Shown: positions 8,431 to 18,371 of the stretch, piece after piece | Layout of the letters: each line of letters begins with the position of its first letter | Numbering within the stretch: the stretch's first letter is position 1 | Source of the DNA: Variovorax sp. OV329 | GTDB taxonomy: Bacteria; Pseudomonadota; Gammaproteobacteria; Burkholderiales; Burkholderiaceae_C | DNA length: 64,000 nt | NCBI RefSeq assembly: GCF_900114785.1 | Contig: NZ_FOUG01000011.1 | Span: 62,001 to 126,000 of the forward strand | Reading direction: 5' to 3' | Notes under the pieces: model-generated | Databases searched by the model: none | What the model saw: the letters and a program-made list of their open reading frames with translations, nothing else | Told to the model about the DNA's origin: nothing | Program-made: the position numbers and the translations under genes

Positions 8431-10179
8431 ATGGAACTGAAGCCTTCGTACAAGCGCCGCGTCTCGGCGACCAGCTACCGCCCTACGCTGTTCGGCAGGC
8501 AATTCGGCATTGCCACCGGGCACTACCTTGCAAGCCTCGCGGCCTCTCGCATTCTCGACGCCGGTGGCAACGCCATCGATGCGGGGGTGGCCGCATCGAT
8601 GGCCCTGGCCGTGCTGCAGCCGGACATCGTGAGCTTCGCGGGCGTGGCACCCACGCTCATCTACCACGCCAAGAGCGATCAACTTGTAAGCCTCGCGGGG
8701 CTCGGCTGGTGGCCGGCGGCAACGGATGTCCATCGCCTGCGCGCAGTCGGGGGAAAGTGCGTGCCCGAAGGTGTCCTGCGGCAGGTCTTGCCGGCAGCGC
8801 CTGCCACCCACATCGAAGCATTGAAGCGCTTCGGGACCATCAGTTTCGCGAAGGCAGCACAGCCGGCCCTAGAACTGGCGCGCGACGGCTTCGCGGTCTT
8901 TCCGCTCCTCGCGGCGAGCCTGTCAGGCGATGCCGCGAGCTACGCGCGCTGGCCTTCCTCGGCCGCGATCTTTCTTCCCGGCGGCACGGCGCCGCAGGTG
9001 GGAGATCGCTTCGTGCAATGCGATCTGGCCAGGAGCATCGCTGGAATGATCGACGCCGAGCAGGCCGCAGCGCGCCGGGGGCGCTCTGCCGGCCTGCAGG
9101 CCGCGCATGATTACTTCTACAAAGGCCCCATCGCCCGGCAGATCGCCAGCTTCCATGCGCAGGAAGGCGGCTTCATGACCGCGGACGATCTCTCCCGCTT
9201 CGAGGTTCCGGTGGAAGCGCCGATCTCCACCACCTTCGGCGGCTACCAGATCCACATGGGCGATGTCTGGTGCCAGGGCGTGAGCCTGCTGCAGGCCTTC
9301 AACATCCTCGAGCAGGCGCAGATCGGCCCCATGGCGCACAACAGCGCCGAGTATCTGCACCTGGTGCTGGAGTCCTTCAACCTGGCCTTCGCCGACCGCG
9401 AGGCGTACGTCGGCGATCCGCGCTTCGTGAAGGTGCCGACTACCGGGTTGCTATCCAAGGCCTACGCGCGCGGCCAGGCATCGCGCATCGAGCGCTCGCG
9501 CGCCTTCGGCAGGATGCCACTGCCGGGCAGGCCGGATGCGACAGTGGCGCCCTGGATCGCCGATTCCGCACCGGTCCGCGAAGCTGCGCCCGCCCGCGAC
9601 ACGATCTATTGCGCGGTAATGGATGCAGAAGGCAATGCCTACTCCGCGACGCTAAGCGATACGAGCCATGACGTGCCGGTCATCCCAGGCACGGGCCTGG
9701 TGATCTCTTCGCGTGGGTCCCAGTCCCGACTGGACCCAGGGCACCCGGCGGAGGTCCAGCCGGGCAAGCGGCCGCGCCTGACGCCCGCGCCGGCATTGGC
9801 TATGTCCGAAGGCCGGCCCTTCATGGCATTCGGGACACCCGGTGGTGACGTGCAGATGCAAGCGATGCTGCAGGTCTTTCTCAATGCCACGCACTTCGGA
9901 ATGCCGCTGCAGCGTGCGATCGAGGAGCCGCGCGCGTGGAGCGTCAACTTCCCTTCGTCCTTCGTGCCCCATGCCTACGTACCGGGTGGGGTATGCGCCG
10001 AGGGCAACCTGCCGGCCGAGACGCTCGCGCGCCTGCGCGACATGGGACATTCGGTCGACGTGTGGCCCGTGCTCCCGCCACCCGGCGGCGGCGTCTGCGC
10101 AGTGATGAGGGACGCGCAGACCGGAATGCTCCAGGCGGGCGCGGACCCGCGTCGAGAGTGCTACGCCCTGGCCTGGTGA
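8431..10179 (+). CDS. gamma-glutamyltransferase family protein (Ntn hydrolase)
   Basis: This 582-residue protein has the two-subunit gamma-glutamyltransferase layout. The large-subunit part starts with ASRILDAGGNAIDAGVAASMALAVLQPD. The small-subunit part starts at the predicted nucleophile Thr391 in RDTIYCAVMDAEGN, where autoprocessing would occur. The usual Thr-Thr-His is Thr-Ile-Tyr here, so the activity may differ from classical enzymes; the PGTG and AFGTPGGDVQMQAMLQV segments are family features. No signal peptide is visible, so it is probably cytoplasmic. A Bug-type receptor gene follows 30 bp later. Confidence 0.88.
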   Translation: MELKPSYKRRVSATSYRPTLFGRQFGIATGHYLASLAASRILDAGGNAIDAGVAASMALAVLQPDIVSFAGVAPTLIYHAKSDQLVSLAGLGWWPAATDVHRLRAVGGKCVPEGVLRQVLPAAPATHIEALKRFGTISFAKAAQPALELARDGFAVFPLLAASLSGDAASYARWPSSAAIFLPGGTAPQVGDRFVQCDLARSIAGMIDAEQAAARRGRSAGLQAAHDYFYKGPIARQIASFHAQEGGFMTADDLSRFEVPVEAPISTTFGGYQIHMGDVWCQGVSLLQAFNILEQAQIGPMAHNSAEYLHLVLESFNLAFADREAYVGDPRFVKVPTTGLLSKAYARGQASRIERSRAFGRMPLPGRPDATVAPWIADSAPVREAAPARDTIYCAVMDAEGNAYSATLSDTSHDVPVIPGTGLVISSRGSQSRLDPGHPAEVQPGKRPRLTPAPALAMSEGRPFMAFGTPGGDVQMQAMLQVFLNATHFGMPLQRAIEEPRAWSVNFPSSFVPHAYVPGGVCAEGNLPAETLARLRDMGHSVDVWPVLPPPGGGVCAVMRDAQTGMLQAGADPRRECYALAW

Positions 10180-10209
10180 AGTTTCCATCGCGAATCGAGG
10201 AGTTCCATC

Positions 10210-11178
10210 GTGAATGCAGTGAAGCTATCCGCCGCGTGCTTGTTCCTCCTGGCAGTCGTTTCCGCTGGCCCCGGGTCTGCGCAGGCGCAGTCCCAACAGG
10301 TGGTCCGCATCGTGGTGCCGTATGCGGCCGGCGCGCCCACCGACATCGCGGCCCGGCAGTTGGCGGAGGCGCTTCGCAAGGTGACCGGCATGAACTACAT
10401 CGTCGATCCGAAGCCCGGCGCTGCCGGAACGATTGGGTCGGGCGACGTGGCCAAGTCCAGGCCGGATGGATACACGCTGCTCTACACCACGGGAGGGCAC
10501 ACCAGCAATGCAACCTTCTATTCGAAGTTGCCCTACGACACCGCCAAGGACTTCACCGCGATCTCGATGATTTCCAAGTCCGCGGGATTCGCCCTCATCG
10601 TGCCCAAGACTTCCAGGTACGCCTCGCTCGAAGAGCTGATCGCGGCGGCCAAGGCGACGCCGGAAAAGCTCAGCTACGGCAGCTCCGGCGTCGGCAACAC
10701 GACCCACATCGTGGCCGCGACCTTCGAGCGCGCGGCCGGCGTCAAGCTGCTCCATGTGCCCTACAAAGCCAGTCCGCTCAACGACCTGCGCGCCGGCATG
10801 ATCGACATGACCTTCATCGGATCCGCCGCGGCCTCCCTGCTCGTGCGCGACGGAGAAGCGCGTGCGCTCGCCGTGACCGGCTCGGAACGCGACCCCTTCC
10901 TGCCCGGCGTGCCTTCGACGGCAGAGCGCGGCATCAAGGGCGTGGATGTGCCCGCTTGGGCGGGCGTCTTCGCGCCCGGCGGCATGGCGCCGGAACTGGC
11001 CAGGAAGATCAACGGCGAGATCGCCCAGGCCAAGAAGGATCGAACCTACGTGGAGGCTTCGCGCCTAGCGAACCGCGCCATCGTCGACATGCCGCAGCCT
11101 GAGTTCGCGGCCTTCGTCCAGGACGAACTCGATCGCTACCGGAGAGATCTCCCGGCCCTGGGCATCACGTCGGAATAG
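10210..11178 (+). CDS. Bug/TctC-family periplasmic substrate-binding protein
   Basis: The 322-residue product has a signal peptide ending near GSAQAQ and the family text VVRIVVPYAAGAPTDIAARQLAEAL, PGAAGTIGSGDVAKS and GIKGVDVPAWAGVFAPGG. Bug proteins bind carboxylates or amides for tripartite tricarboxylate transporters; no TctA or TctB gene lies in the window, so it is an orphan receptor here. GTG is the start, with a strong GAGGAG site just before. It is downstream of the gamma-glutamyltransferase gene, probably in one operon. Confidence 0.93.
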   Translation: MNAVKLSAACLFLLAVVSAGPGSAQAQSQQVVRIVVPYAAGAPTDIAARQLAEALRKVTGMNYIVDPKPGAAGTIGSGDVAKSRPDGYTLLYTTGGHTSNATFYSKLPYDTAKDFTAISMISKSAGFALIVPKTSRYASLEELIAAAKATPEKLSYGSSGVGNTTHIVAATFERAAGVKLLHVPYKASPLNDLRAGMIDMTFIGSAAASLLVRDGEARALAVTGSERDPFLPGVPSTAERGIKGVDVPAWAGVFAPGGMAPELARKINGEIAQAKKDRTYVEASRLANRAIVDMPQPEFAAFVQDELDRYRRDLPALGITSE

Positions 11179-11219
11179 GCGCCGCGCCTTTCACGCACTG
11201 CAAGTCTCCTTCGGGATTT

Positions 11220-11259
11220 GGGGCCGGCCTGCCCTGTGGCATCCGGCCCCTGCGTTTTT
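11220..11259 (+). terminator. intrinsic terminator after the Bug receptor gene
   Basis: An 8-bp GC-only stem (GGGGCCGG at 11220-11227, CCGGCCCC at 11243-11250) is followed by TGCGTTTTT. It ends the gamma-glutamyltransferase/Bug transcript, and its T-run touches the stop codon of the convergent VOC gene. Confidence 0.85.
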
Positions 11260-11648
11260 CAGGAGCGCTGCGACGTTTCGAAGGTGAGTTCCAGTTTCAC
11301 GCCCAGGGGATCGCGCACGAAGATCTGATGCAGCGGCCACCCTGGCACCGGTGCCTCCGTGAACTCGACGCCCCTGTCGGCCAGGAAGCGCCGGCTGCCT
11401 TCCAGGTCCGAGGCGAGAAAGGCCAGGTGGTCGAAGCCGGTGTTGGCCGGGCTGGCGCCCGGGGTGTCGATGAAGAGATGGACGAGCGGCGCACCGTTGG
11501 CGTACATCCAGTAGCCAGGCACCCGCAGCTGCGGTCGCTCGCCGGCCGTCATGCCGAGCACGCCTTCGTAGAAGGAGCGGAGCTCCTCGATCTCGTCCGC
11601 CGTGCAGCGAAGGGTGTAATGATGAAGCCGCTGGACGCTGATTGTCAT
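11259..11648 (-). CDS. VOC (glyoxalase/dioxygenase fold) protein 1
   Basis: About 129 residues with one vicinal-oxygen-chelate domain. Likely metal ligands are His in LHHYTLRC, His in GFDHLAFLA and Glu in VKLELTF. The sequence is closely similar to the VOC protein at 30673, sharing GERPQLR, PGYW and TEAPVPGW. VOC proteins include glyoxalases, extradiol dioxygenases and isomerases, so the reaction is open. I use the Met at 11648, which aligns with the paralogue; the frame is open to 11690. Confidence 0.82.
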   Translation of the reverse strand: MTISVQRLHHYTLRCTADEIEELRSFYEGVLGMTAGERPQLRVPGYWMYANGAPLVHLFIDTPGASPANTGFDHLAFLASDLEGSRRFLADRGVEFTEAPVPGWPLHQIFVRDPLGVKLELTFETSQRS

Positions 11649-11806
11649 GGGGACATCTCGTGGGGGTAGGTTTGACGGGGCCGTGCTCACTGGAAATGTG
11701 GCACTGCCGCAGGGCGCGCGTTATTGACCGCGCGCCGTGTTGTGATGAAATCGCGCCATGGCGCGCGCCGGGGCGCTCGGCGAGGGATCGAGCACCTGCG
11801 CGTCGC

Positions 11807-13000
11807 TCAGGACACGGCGCCGAGCCCGTAGCGGCCCTTGAGCAGGCCCCCGGTGCGAAAACGATCGAGGGCGTAGGGTGCGATGTCGACCTCGGTCGGC
11901 AAGCCGAGTGCAGATTGCGCCAGCAGCAGGCCGACGGCCGGCGACAGCTTGAAGCCATGGCCCGAGAACCCGTAGCCGACCACCAGCCCGGGCACATCGG
12001 GCAATGGGCCGAGCACCGGATTCCAATCGGGCGTGACGTCATAGACGCCAGTCCACGCAGAGGCCACCCCGGCCTCGCCGAAGCTCGGAAAGCGTTCGGC
12101 CACCTGCGCGCCGACCTCGACCATGTAGTCCATCTCGATGTCGCCCTGCTCGTTGTCCGGGGAACTCAGCGTCTCGCCGACGATGCCTTCGCTCACCAGC
12201 ATCTGCCGCCCGCCATAGCTGCGGCAGTACAGCATCCCGGGCGAGCCCAGGTCCTTGTAGACCGGCATCCTGAAGGTGTATGGCTGCGGGCCCTCCAGCG
12301 CGAGCACCGCGTGGCGTTCGGGCACTACGGGGCTGGCAATGCCGGTCCAGCGCTCGATGTCGCGAGCCCAGATGTTCTGTGCGCTGACCACGACGGGTGC
12401 GTTGAAGCGGCCCTGCGAGGTTTCGACGCCGGCCACCCGGCCGTTCTCGCGCCGCAGGCCGTGGACCTCCACGCCCTCGACGATCCTGACACCTCGGCGT
12501 CGCGCTGCACGCGCAAAGCCGGTGGCCACCAGGTAGGCATCAGCGAAGCCCGCCTGCGGTTCGTAGCCGATCAGCGCCGCGTCGTCGAAGCGCGCGATCG
12601 GCAGCAGATCCCTGGCTTCGGCCGCGTCGAGGTAGCGCAGTTCGATGTCCATCGCACGCTGCGACTCCAGCGACGCGCGCAGCGGGTCGAGCTTGGGGCC
12701 GTCGGGGGAAGCGATGAGATAGCCGCATCTCACCAGCCCGGCCGACGCTTCTTCGTCTTCGAGATACGCGGCGAAATCGTCGAACACGCGCCACGACGTC
12801 TGTGCCAGCCGCACGTTCTCGATGACCGAATAGTGGGTGCGCAGAATGCCGCTGGACTGCGACGTGGTGCCCGCGCCGATCTGCGTGCGGTCCAGCACCA
12901 GCACTCGGGTGCAGCCCAGCTTGGCCAGATGGTAGGCGACCGAAGTGCCGATGACGCCTGCGCCGATCACGATGACTTCATAGTTCTTGTTCTCGTCCAT
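11807..13000 (-). CDS. FAD-dependent oxidoreductase, DAO / sarcosine oxidase beta-like
   Basis: A 397-residue flavoenzyme of the D-amino-acid-oxidase fold. The N-terminus carries the dinucleotide-binding motif VIVIGAGVIGTSVAYHLAKLG. Later segments TGVYDVTPDWNPVLGPLPD and GYGFSGHGFKLSPAVG are typical of sarcosine/dimethylglycine oxidase-like proteins that oxidise amines or amino acids. The start at 13000 is preceded by GGAAG, which favours it over the Met ten codons upstream. It is divergent from the LysR gene at 13108, a probable regulator. Confidence 0.88.
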   Translation of the reverse strand: MDENKNYEVIVIGAGVIGTSVAYHLAKLGCTRVLVLDRTQIGAGTTSQSSGILRTHYSVIENVRLAQTSWRVFDDFAAYLEDEEASAGLVRCGYLIASPDGPKLDPLRASLESQRAMDIELRYLDAAEARDLLPIARFDDAALIGYEPQAGFADAYLVATGFARAARRRGVRIVEGVEVHGLRRENGRVAGVETSQGRFNAPVVVSAQNIWARDIERWTGIASPVVPERHAVLALEGPQPYTFRMPVYKDLGSPGMLYCRSYGGRQMLVSEGIVGETLSSPDNEQGDIEMDYMVEVGAQVAERFPSFGEAGVASAWTGVYDVTPDWNPVLGPLPDVPGLVVGYGFSGHGFKLSPAVGLLLAQSALGLPTEVDIAPYALDRFRTGGLLKGRYGLGAVS

Positions 13001-13107
13001 TTTTCTTCCGAGGGCTCGCTCTTGTTGCAATGGCGCAAAGGCTAGGGCCGCATGCCTTCACGTGCTTCGGACAGAAGCGAAACTGATTTCTAGAATTAGG
13101 CCCGCTG

Positions 13108-14190
13108 ATGTTCCAGCCGCGTTCCGCCCGACGCGCGGCCATTCCTCGCACATCCATGTCAACCACCCCGCACCGCTCTCCGCCTCCGTTTGAAATTTCC
13201 CGCGCGGCACTGCCGGATTTGCGGGCGCTCGAGACCTTCGTGGTCGTCTGCGGCGCCAATTCGATGGCTCAGGCGGCGGATCAGCTGGGTGTCACCCAGA
13301 GCGCCGTGAGCCAGACGATCAAGTCGCTGGAGGCGCAGCACGGCGTGCGCCTGCTCGACAGAGAGGTACGACCGGCCCGGCCCACGCGTGACGGCGCGCG
13401 GCTGCTGGCCCTGTCCGAGGCGCTGCTGGCCGATGCCCGGAAACTCTCGCGGCGCCTGCATCGCAGCGCATCGCGCGGGCGCACGCTGATACGGCTCGGC
13501 TGCGTGGACTCCTTCGCAGCGACGGTGGGGCCGGCCCTCGTGCGCGCGCTGTCGGATACCGCCGAGCAGCTGCAGCTGTGGTCGGGCCTCACGCCTGGCC
13601 TGAGCGCACAACTCCAGTCCAGGGAGCTGGACCTGGCCATCTGCACCGAGGCCCCCGTCGGCGACGCCCGGATCGCACAGCGGCTGCTGTTCTCCGAGCG
13701 CTGGGTCCTGGTGCTGCCACGCTCCATGGCCGCACCTTCTCACCTGGATGTGGCCGCGGTGCGCGCCATCGCTGCAGAACTGCCGCTCATCCGCTATACC
13801 CAGCGCTCCGTGATCGGACAACAGCTCGAGCGCTTCCTCCGGCATCTGGGATTGGGAGCCCCCCAGCGCTTCGCGTTCGATGCCACCGACCCGATGCTGA
13901 GCCTGGTCGGCGAGGGCATCGGCTGGGCGCTGAGCACCCCCTTGTGCCTTTGGCAGTCGCGCGCGTGGCTGGAGGATGTCCAGGTGCATCCACTTCCCCC
14001 GATGCGGCTGGGGCAGCGTGAGTTCTATCTGCTGTGCCGCGACGCAGAGTGGTCGGAACTTGCCGACGAGATCGTCAGCGTCACCCGCACCGCGCTGCAG
14101 GCCGATCTTCTGCCGCAGCTGCGCGCGGCGCTTCCGCGATTGCCGCACGAGGTCATTGCCGTGGCCGGCGCCGAGACGCCCTCGGCGTGA
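13108..14190 (+). CDS. LysR-family transcriptional regulator 1
   Basis: The 360-residue protein has a winged-helix domain (LPDLRALETFVVVCGANSMAQAADQLGVTQSAVSQTIKSLE) and a LysR substrate-binding domain with VGEGIGWALSTPLC. The N-terminal leader is long; a second Met at 13156 is a plausible start. It is divergent from the FAD oxidoreductase and upstream of the ABC importer operon, so it may control either. The inducer is unknown. Confidence 0.9.
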   Translation: MFQPRSARRAAIPRTSMSTTPHRSPPPFEISRAALPDLRALETFVVVCGANSMAQAADQLGVTQSAVSQTIKSLEAQHGVRLLDREVRPARPTRDGARLLALSEALLADARKLSRRLHRSASRGRTLIRLGCVDSFAATVGPALVRALSDTAEQLQLWSGLTPGLSAQLQSRELDLAICTEAPVGDARIAQRLLFSERWVLVLPRSMAAPSHLDVAAVRAIAAELPLIRYTQRSVIGQQLERFLRHLGLGAPQRFAFDATDPMLSLVGEGIGWALSTPLCLWQSRAWLEDVQVHPLPPMRLGQREFYLLCRDAEWSELADEIVSVTRTALQADLLPQLRAALPRLPHEVIAVAGAETPSA

Positions 14191-14432
14191 ACTGCTCCCC
14201 GCATGGGATTGCCGCGGCCGAACGGCGCAAATTCACTACCTCTCGTCGGTGCCCCAATACCGCCTCGCATGACGGCGATGTGACATTGGCGAGGTGAAGA
14301 CCGAAGCCAACTGCACCCCGACCGCACTGCGGCAATGTTCGCCGGCAATGGCGCGCACCGCTCCCCGAGAAGCAGGCGCGGATCGCGCGGCAGGCCTGTG
14401 CCTGACGATGGCCATGCATTCGAGGACGGCCG
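14191..14432 (+). promoter_or_regulatory. intergenic region before the peptide ABC operon
   Basis: This 242-bp gap separates the LysR gene from the ABC permease gene and probably holds the operon promoter. I see no strong consensus promoter or terminator hairpin in it. Confidence 0.35.
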
Positions 14433-15407
14433 ATGCGTAGGCGCAGTCTCGTTCTGCGGCGCCTGCTGCACGCGGTGCCCATGGTGCTGGCGGGGATGTG
14501 CCTGAACTTCCTGCTGTTGCGGCTGATACCCGGCGATCCGGTCGATGTTCTGCTCAACGGCGCCGAGGGCGCCTCGCAGGCCTATGTCGATCACCTGCGG
14601 GCCGCCTTCGGACTGGATCAGCCGCTCCCCATGCAATTGCTGCACTACCTGGCCGGCCTCGCGCGGCTGCACCTGGGGTATTCGCTCATGTACTCGCAGC
14701 CTGTGCTGGACCTGATCCTCGCGTCGCTCTTTCCCACGGTGTTGCTGATGACCGTGGCCATCACCGTGGCCTTCCTCACGGGACTGGCACTGGGTGCCAT
14801 CTCCGCGCGGAAGGTGCACGGCCTGCGGGACAACACTATCTCCATCCTGGTGTTGCTGGGCTTTGCGACGCCGAGCTTCTGGCTGGGACTGATGCTGATC
14901 GTGCTGTTCTCGGTCAAGCTGGGTTGGTTTCCCGTGGGCGGCTTCATGACGATCGGCGCCGGGCCTGGGCTGGTGGCGCAGGCGGTGGATGTCGCGCACC
15001 ACCTGGTGCTGCCTGCGGGGGCGTTGGCCCTTTTCTACGTCGCCATCTACGCCCGCGTCATGCGGGCCTCCACGCTGGAAGTGATCTCACTGGACTTCGT
15101 GCGCACCGCCCGCGCCAAGGGGCTATCGGAGCGCCGGGTGATGTTGCTGCACGTGGTGCGAAACGCCCTTCTGCCGGTGGTCACATTGCTGAGCATGCAA
15201 CTGGGTTCGCTGCTGGGCGGCGCCATCGTGATCGAGACAGTGTTCTCCTGGCCGGGGCTGGGGCGGCTCGCGCAGGAAGCGGTGATGCAACGCGACTACA
15301 ACCTCCTGCTGGGCATCCTGCTCTTCTCGTCCGTGCTAGTGATCGTCTTGAACCTCGTCGTGGACGCCTTCTACGCGCGCCTGGACCCCCGGCTGGAGGC
15401 CGCATGA
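14433..15407 (+). CDS. peptide-type ABC transporter permease (DppB-like)
   Basis: A 324-residue inner-membrane permease of the dipeptide/oligopeptide/nickel group. Its N-terminus RRLLHAVPMVLAGMCLNFLLLRLIPGDPVD is typical of DppB proteins. The EAA loop that contacts the ATPases is visible as DFVRTARAKGLSERRV. The stop overlaps the next permease start (ATGA at 15404). It forms the channel with the 15404 product. Confidence 0.93.
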   Translation: MRRRSLVLRRLLHAVPMVLAGMCLNFLLLRLIPGDPVDVLLNGAEGASQAYVDHLRAAFGLDQPLPMQLLHYLAGLARLHLGYSLMYSQPVLDLILASLFPTVLLMTVAITVAFLTGLALGAISARKVHGLRDNTISILVLLGFATPSFWLGLMLIVLFSVKLGWFPVGGFMTIGAGPGLVAQAVDVAHHLVLPAGALALFYVAIYARVMRASTLEVISLDFVRTARAKGLSERRVMLLHVVRNALLPVVTLLSMQLGSLLGGAIVIETVFSWPGLGRLAQEAVMQRDYNLLLGILLFSSVLVIVLNLVVDAFYARLDPRLEAA

Positions 15408-16320
15408 GCAACAGCCTGGCCATCGTCGAAGGCGCCGGCAAGGCCCCATCGAGCCCGGGAGCAGCTCCGGCGCCCGCGGCCAGTGCGCTGCGGCAGTTCG
15501 TGCGCGCCTACCTGCGCAACCGGGCAGCCGTGGCCGGCCTGGTGCTGCTGCTACTGGCGGTGCTGACGGCGGCGATGGCGCAGGTCGTCTATCCGGCCGG
15601 CGCCCTGGCCATCGTGGCCGAGAAGAACATCTGGCCGCTCAGCCAGGTGGCGCATCCTTTCGGCACGGACAACCTGGGTCGCGACATGGCGGCCGCGCTC
15701 ATGCATGGCACCCGTGTCTCGCTGACGGTCGCGCTTCTCGCGGCGCTTTGCAGTTCCCTCCTCGGCCTGCTCGTGGGTGCCATCGCCGGCTACTACGGCG
15801 GCCGCATCGACGACGCGCTGATGCGGGTGTCCGAGTTCTTCCAGATCCTGCCCAACCTGCTTTTCGCGCTGGTGCTCGGCACCATCATGGGCCCCTCGCT
15901 GCCGACCATCGTGCTGGCCATCGCCATCGTCTCCTGGCCCGGAACCGCGCGCATGGCCAGGGCGGAGTTCATGTCGCTTCGGCAGCGCGAGTTCGTGCTG
16001 GCCTGCCAGGGGCTGGGCATGCCCGACTGGCAGATCATCGTGCGCCAGATCCTGCCCAATGCCCTGCCGCCGCTCATCGTGCTCAGCTCCATGCACGTGG
16101 CCATCGCGATGCTGGTCGAATCGGCCCTCGCTTTCCTGGGGCTGAGCGATCCCAACGAACCCAGCCTGGGCTGGCTGATCGGGAAGGGCCGCCAAGCGTT
16201 GCGTACCGAGTGGTACATCGCGCTGGTGCCCGGGGTGGCCATCATGATCCTCGTGGTGTCGATCAATCTGGTGGCCGAAGGATTGAACGACGCGCTCAAC
16301 CCGCGCGCCAGGAGGCGGTC

Positions 16321-16324
<4 letters not shown>
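15404..16324 (+). CDS. peptide-type ABC transporter permease (DppC-like)
   Basis: The 306-residue second permease has the DppC-type segments HPFGTDNLGRDMAAALMHGTRVSLTV and EFVLACQGLGMPDWQIIVRQILPN (EAA loop). The start is fixed by ATGA overlaps: its ATG lies in the stop of the DppB-like gene and its TGA in the start of the next gene. The soluble N-terminal tail (about 30 residues, Ala/Pro-rich) precedes the first helix. Confidence 0.93.
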
Positions 16325-17315
<991 letters not shown>

Positions 17316-17319
<4 letters not shown>

Positions 17320-18305
17320 CCACGCTGTCCGTCAGCGGCTTGAGCAAGGAGTTTCGCGTCGGCGACCGCAGGATGCATGCGGTCAGCGATGTCTCCTTCG
17401 AGGTGCGGCAGGGTGAGACGCTCGGGCTGGTCGGCGAGTCCGGCTGTGGCAAGTCCACGCTGGGACGCGCGGTGATGCGCCTGATCGAACCCTCGTCCGG
17501 CTCGGTGCGCGTTGAGGGTCGCGAGATCGTCGGCCTGAGCCGCCGGCAGCTGCGCCCGATGCGCTCGCTGATGCAGATGGTGTTCCAGGATCCCTACTCG
17601 TCGTTGAACCCGCGCATCCGCGTCGGCCGCAGCCTCGAGGAGCCGCTCCGGATCCGCGGAGGCGTGCCCGCCCGGGCACTGCAGGCCCGGGTTCAGGAAA
17701 TGGCCGGCCGCTGCGGCCTGACGCCGGAGATGCTCTCGCGCTTTCCGTACGAGCTGTCGGGCGGCCAGAAGCAGCGCGTGGGCATCGCGCGGGCGTTGAT
17801 GCTCGATCCGAAGGTGCTGGTTTGCGATGAAGCCGTGTCGGCGCTCGATGTGTCGGTGCGGGCGCAGATCATCAATCTTTTGGTCGACTTGCAGCGCAGC
17901 TTCGGACTGGCGATGCTGTTCATTTCGCATGACCTGCACGTGGTGCGTCACGTGTCTCACCGCATCGCCGTGATGTACCTCGGGCGCATCGTCGAGCTGG
18001 GCGAGCGCCGGCAGATCTTCTCGTCGCCGGCGCATCCCTACACGCGTGCCTTGTTGCGCTCTACCCTGAACGCCGACCCCGCCATGGCGCAGCGCATGCG
18101 CGCGCCGGTGCAGGGCGAGCTGCCCAGCCCCTTCGATCCGCCGTCCGGCTGCGCATTCCATCCTCGCTGTCCCCATGCGCGGCCGGTGTGCAGCGAGTCC
18201 CCGCCTGCATTGCAGCGCCTGCCGGGCGGACAGATGGCGGCCTGCCATTTTGCGCAGGAAGTGCAGACGGCGCCCCTGGCGCAGGGCACGTCCGTCCAGG
18301 CCTGA
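17316..18305 (+). CDS. peptide-type ABC transporter ATPase (DppF-like)
   Basis: The 329-residue second ATPase has Walker A GESGCGKST, signature LSGGQKQRVGIARAL, Walker B VLVCDEAVSALD, and the C-terminal SGCAFHPRCPHARPVC cysteine motif. Its ATG overlaps the previous stop. With the preceding three genes and the binding protein that follows, it completes a five-component importer. Confidence 0.94.
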
Positions 18306-18371
18306 GCGGGATCGGCCAGGCCCCGCGTTCGATCGTTTCATCCATACCCCAAGTTGGCAGGAGTGCTTTCA

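Noticed and set aside
14498..15403. Plus-strand frame extending the DppC-like permease upstream by 300 codons
   Set aside because: This part overlaps the DppB-like gene in another frame and is Arg/Ala-rich; the ATGA overlap at 15404 gives the proper start.
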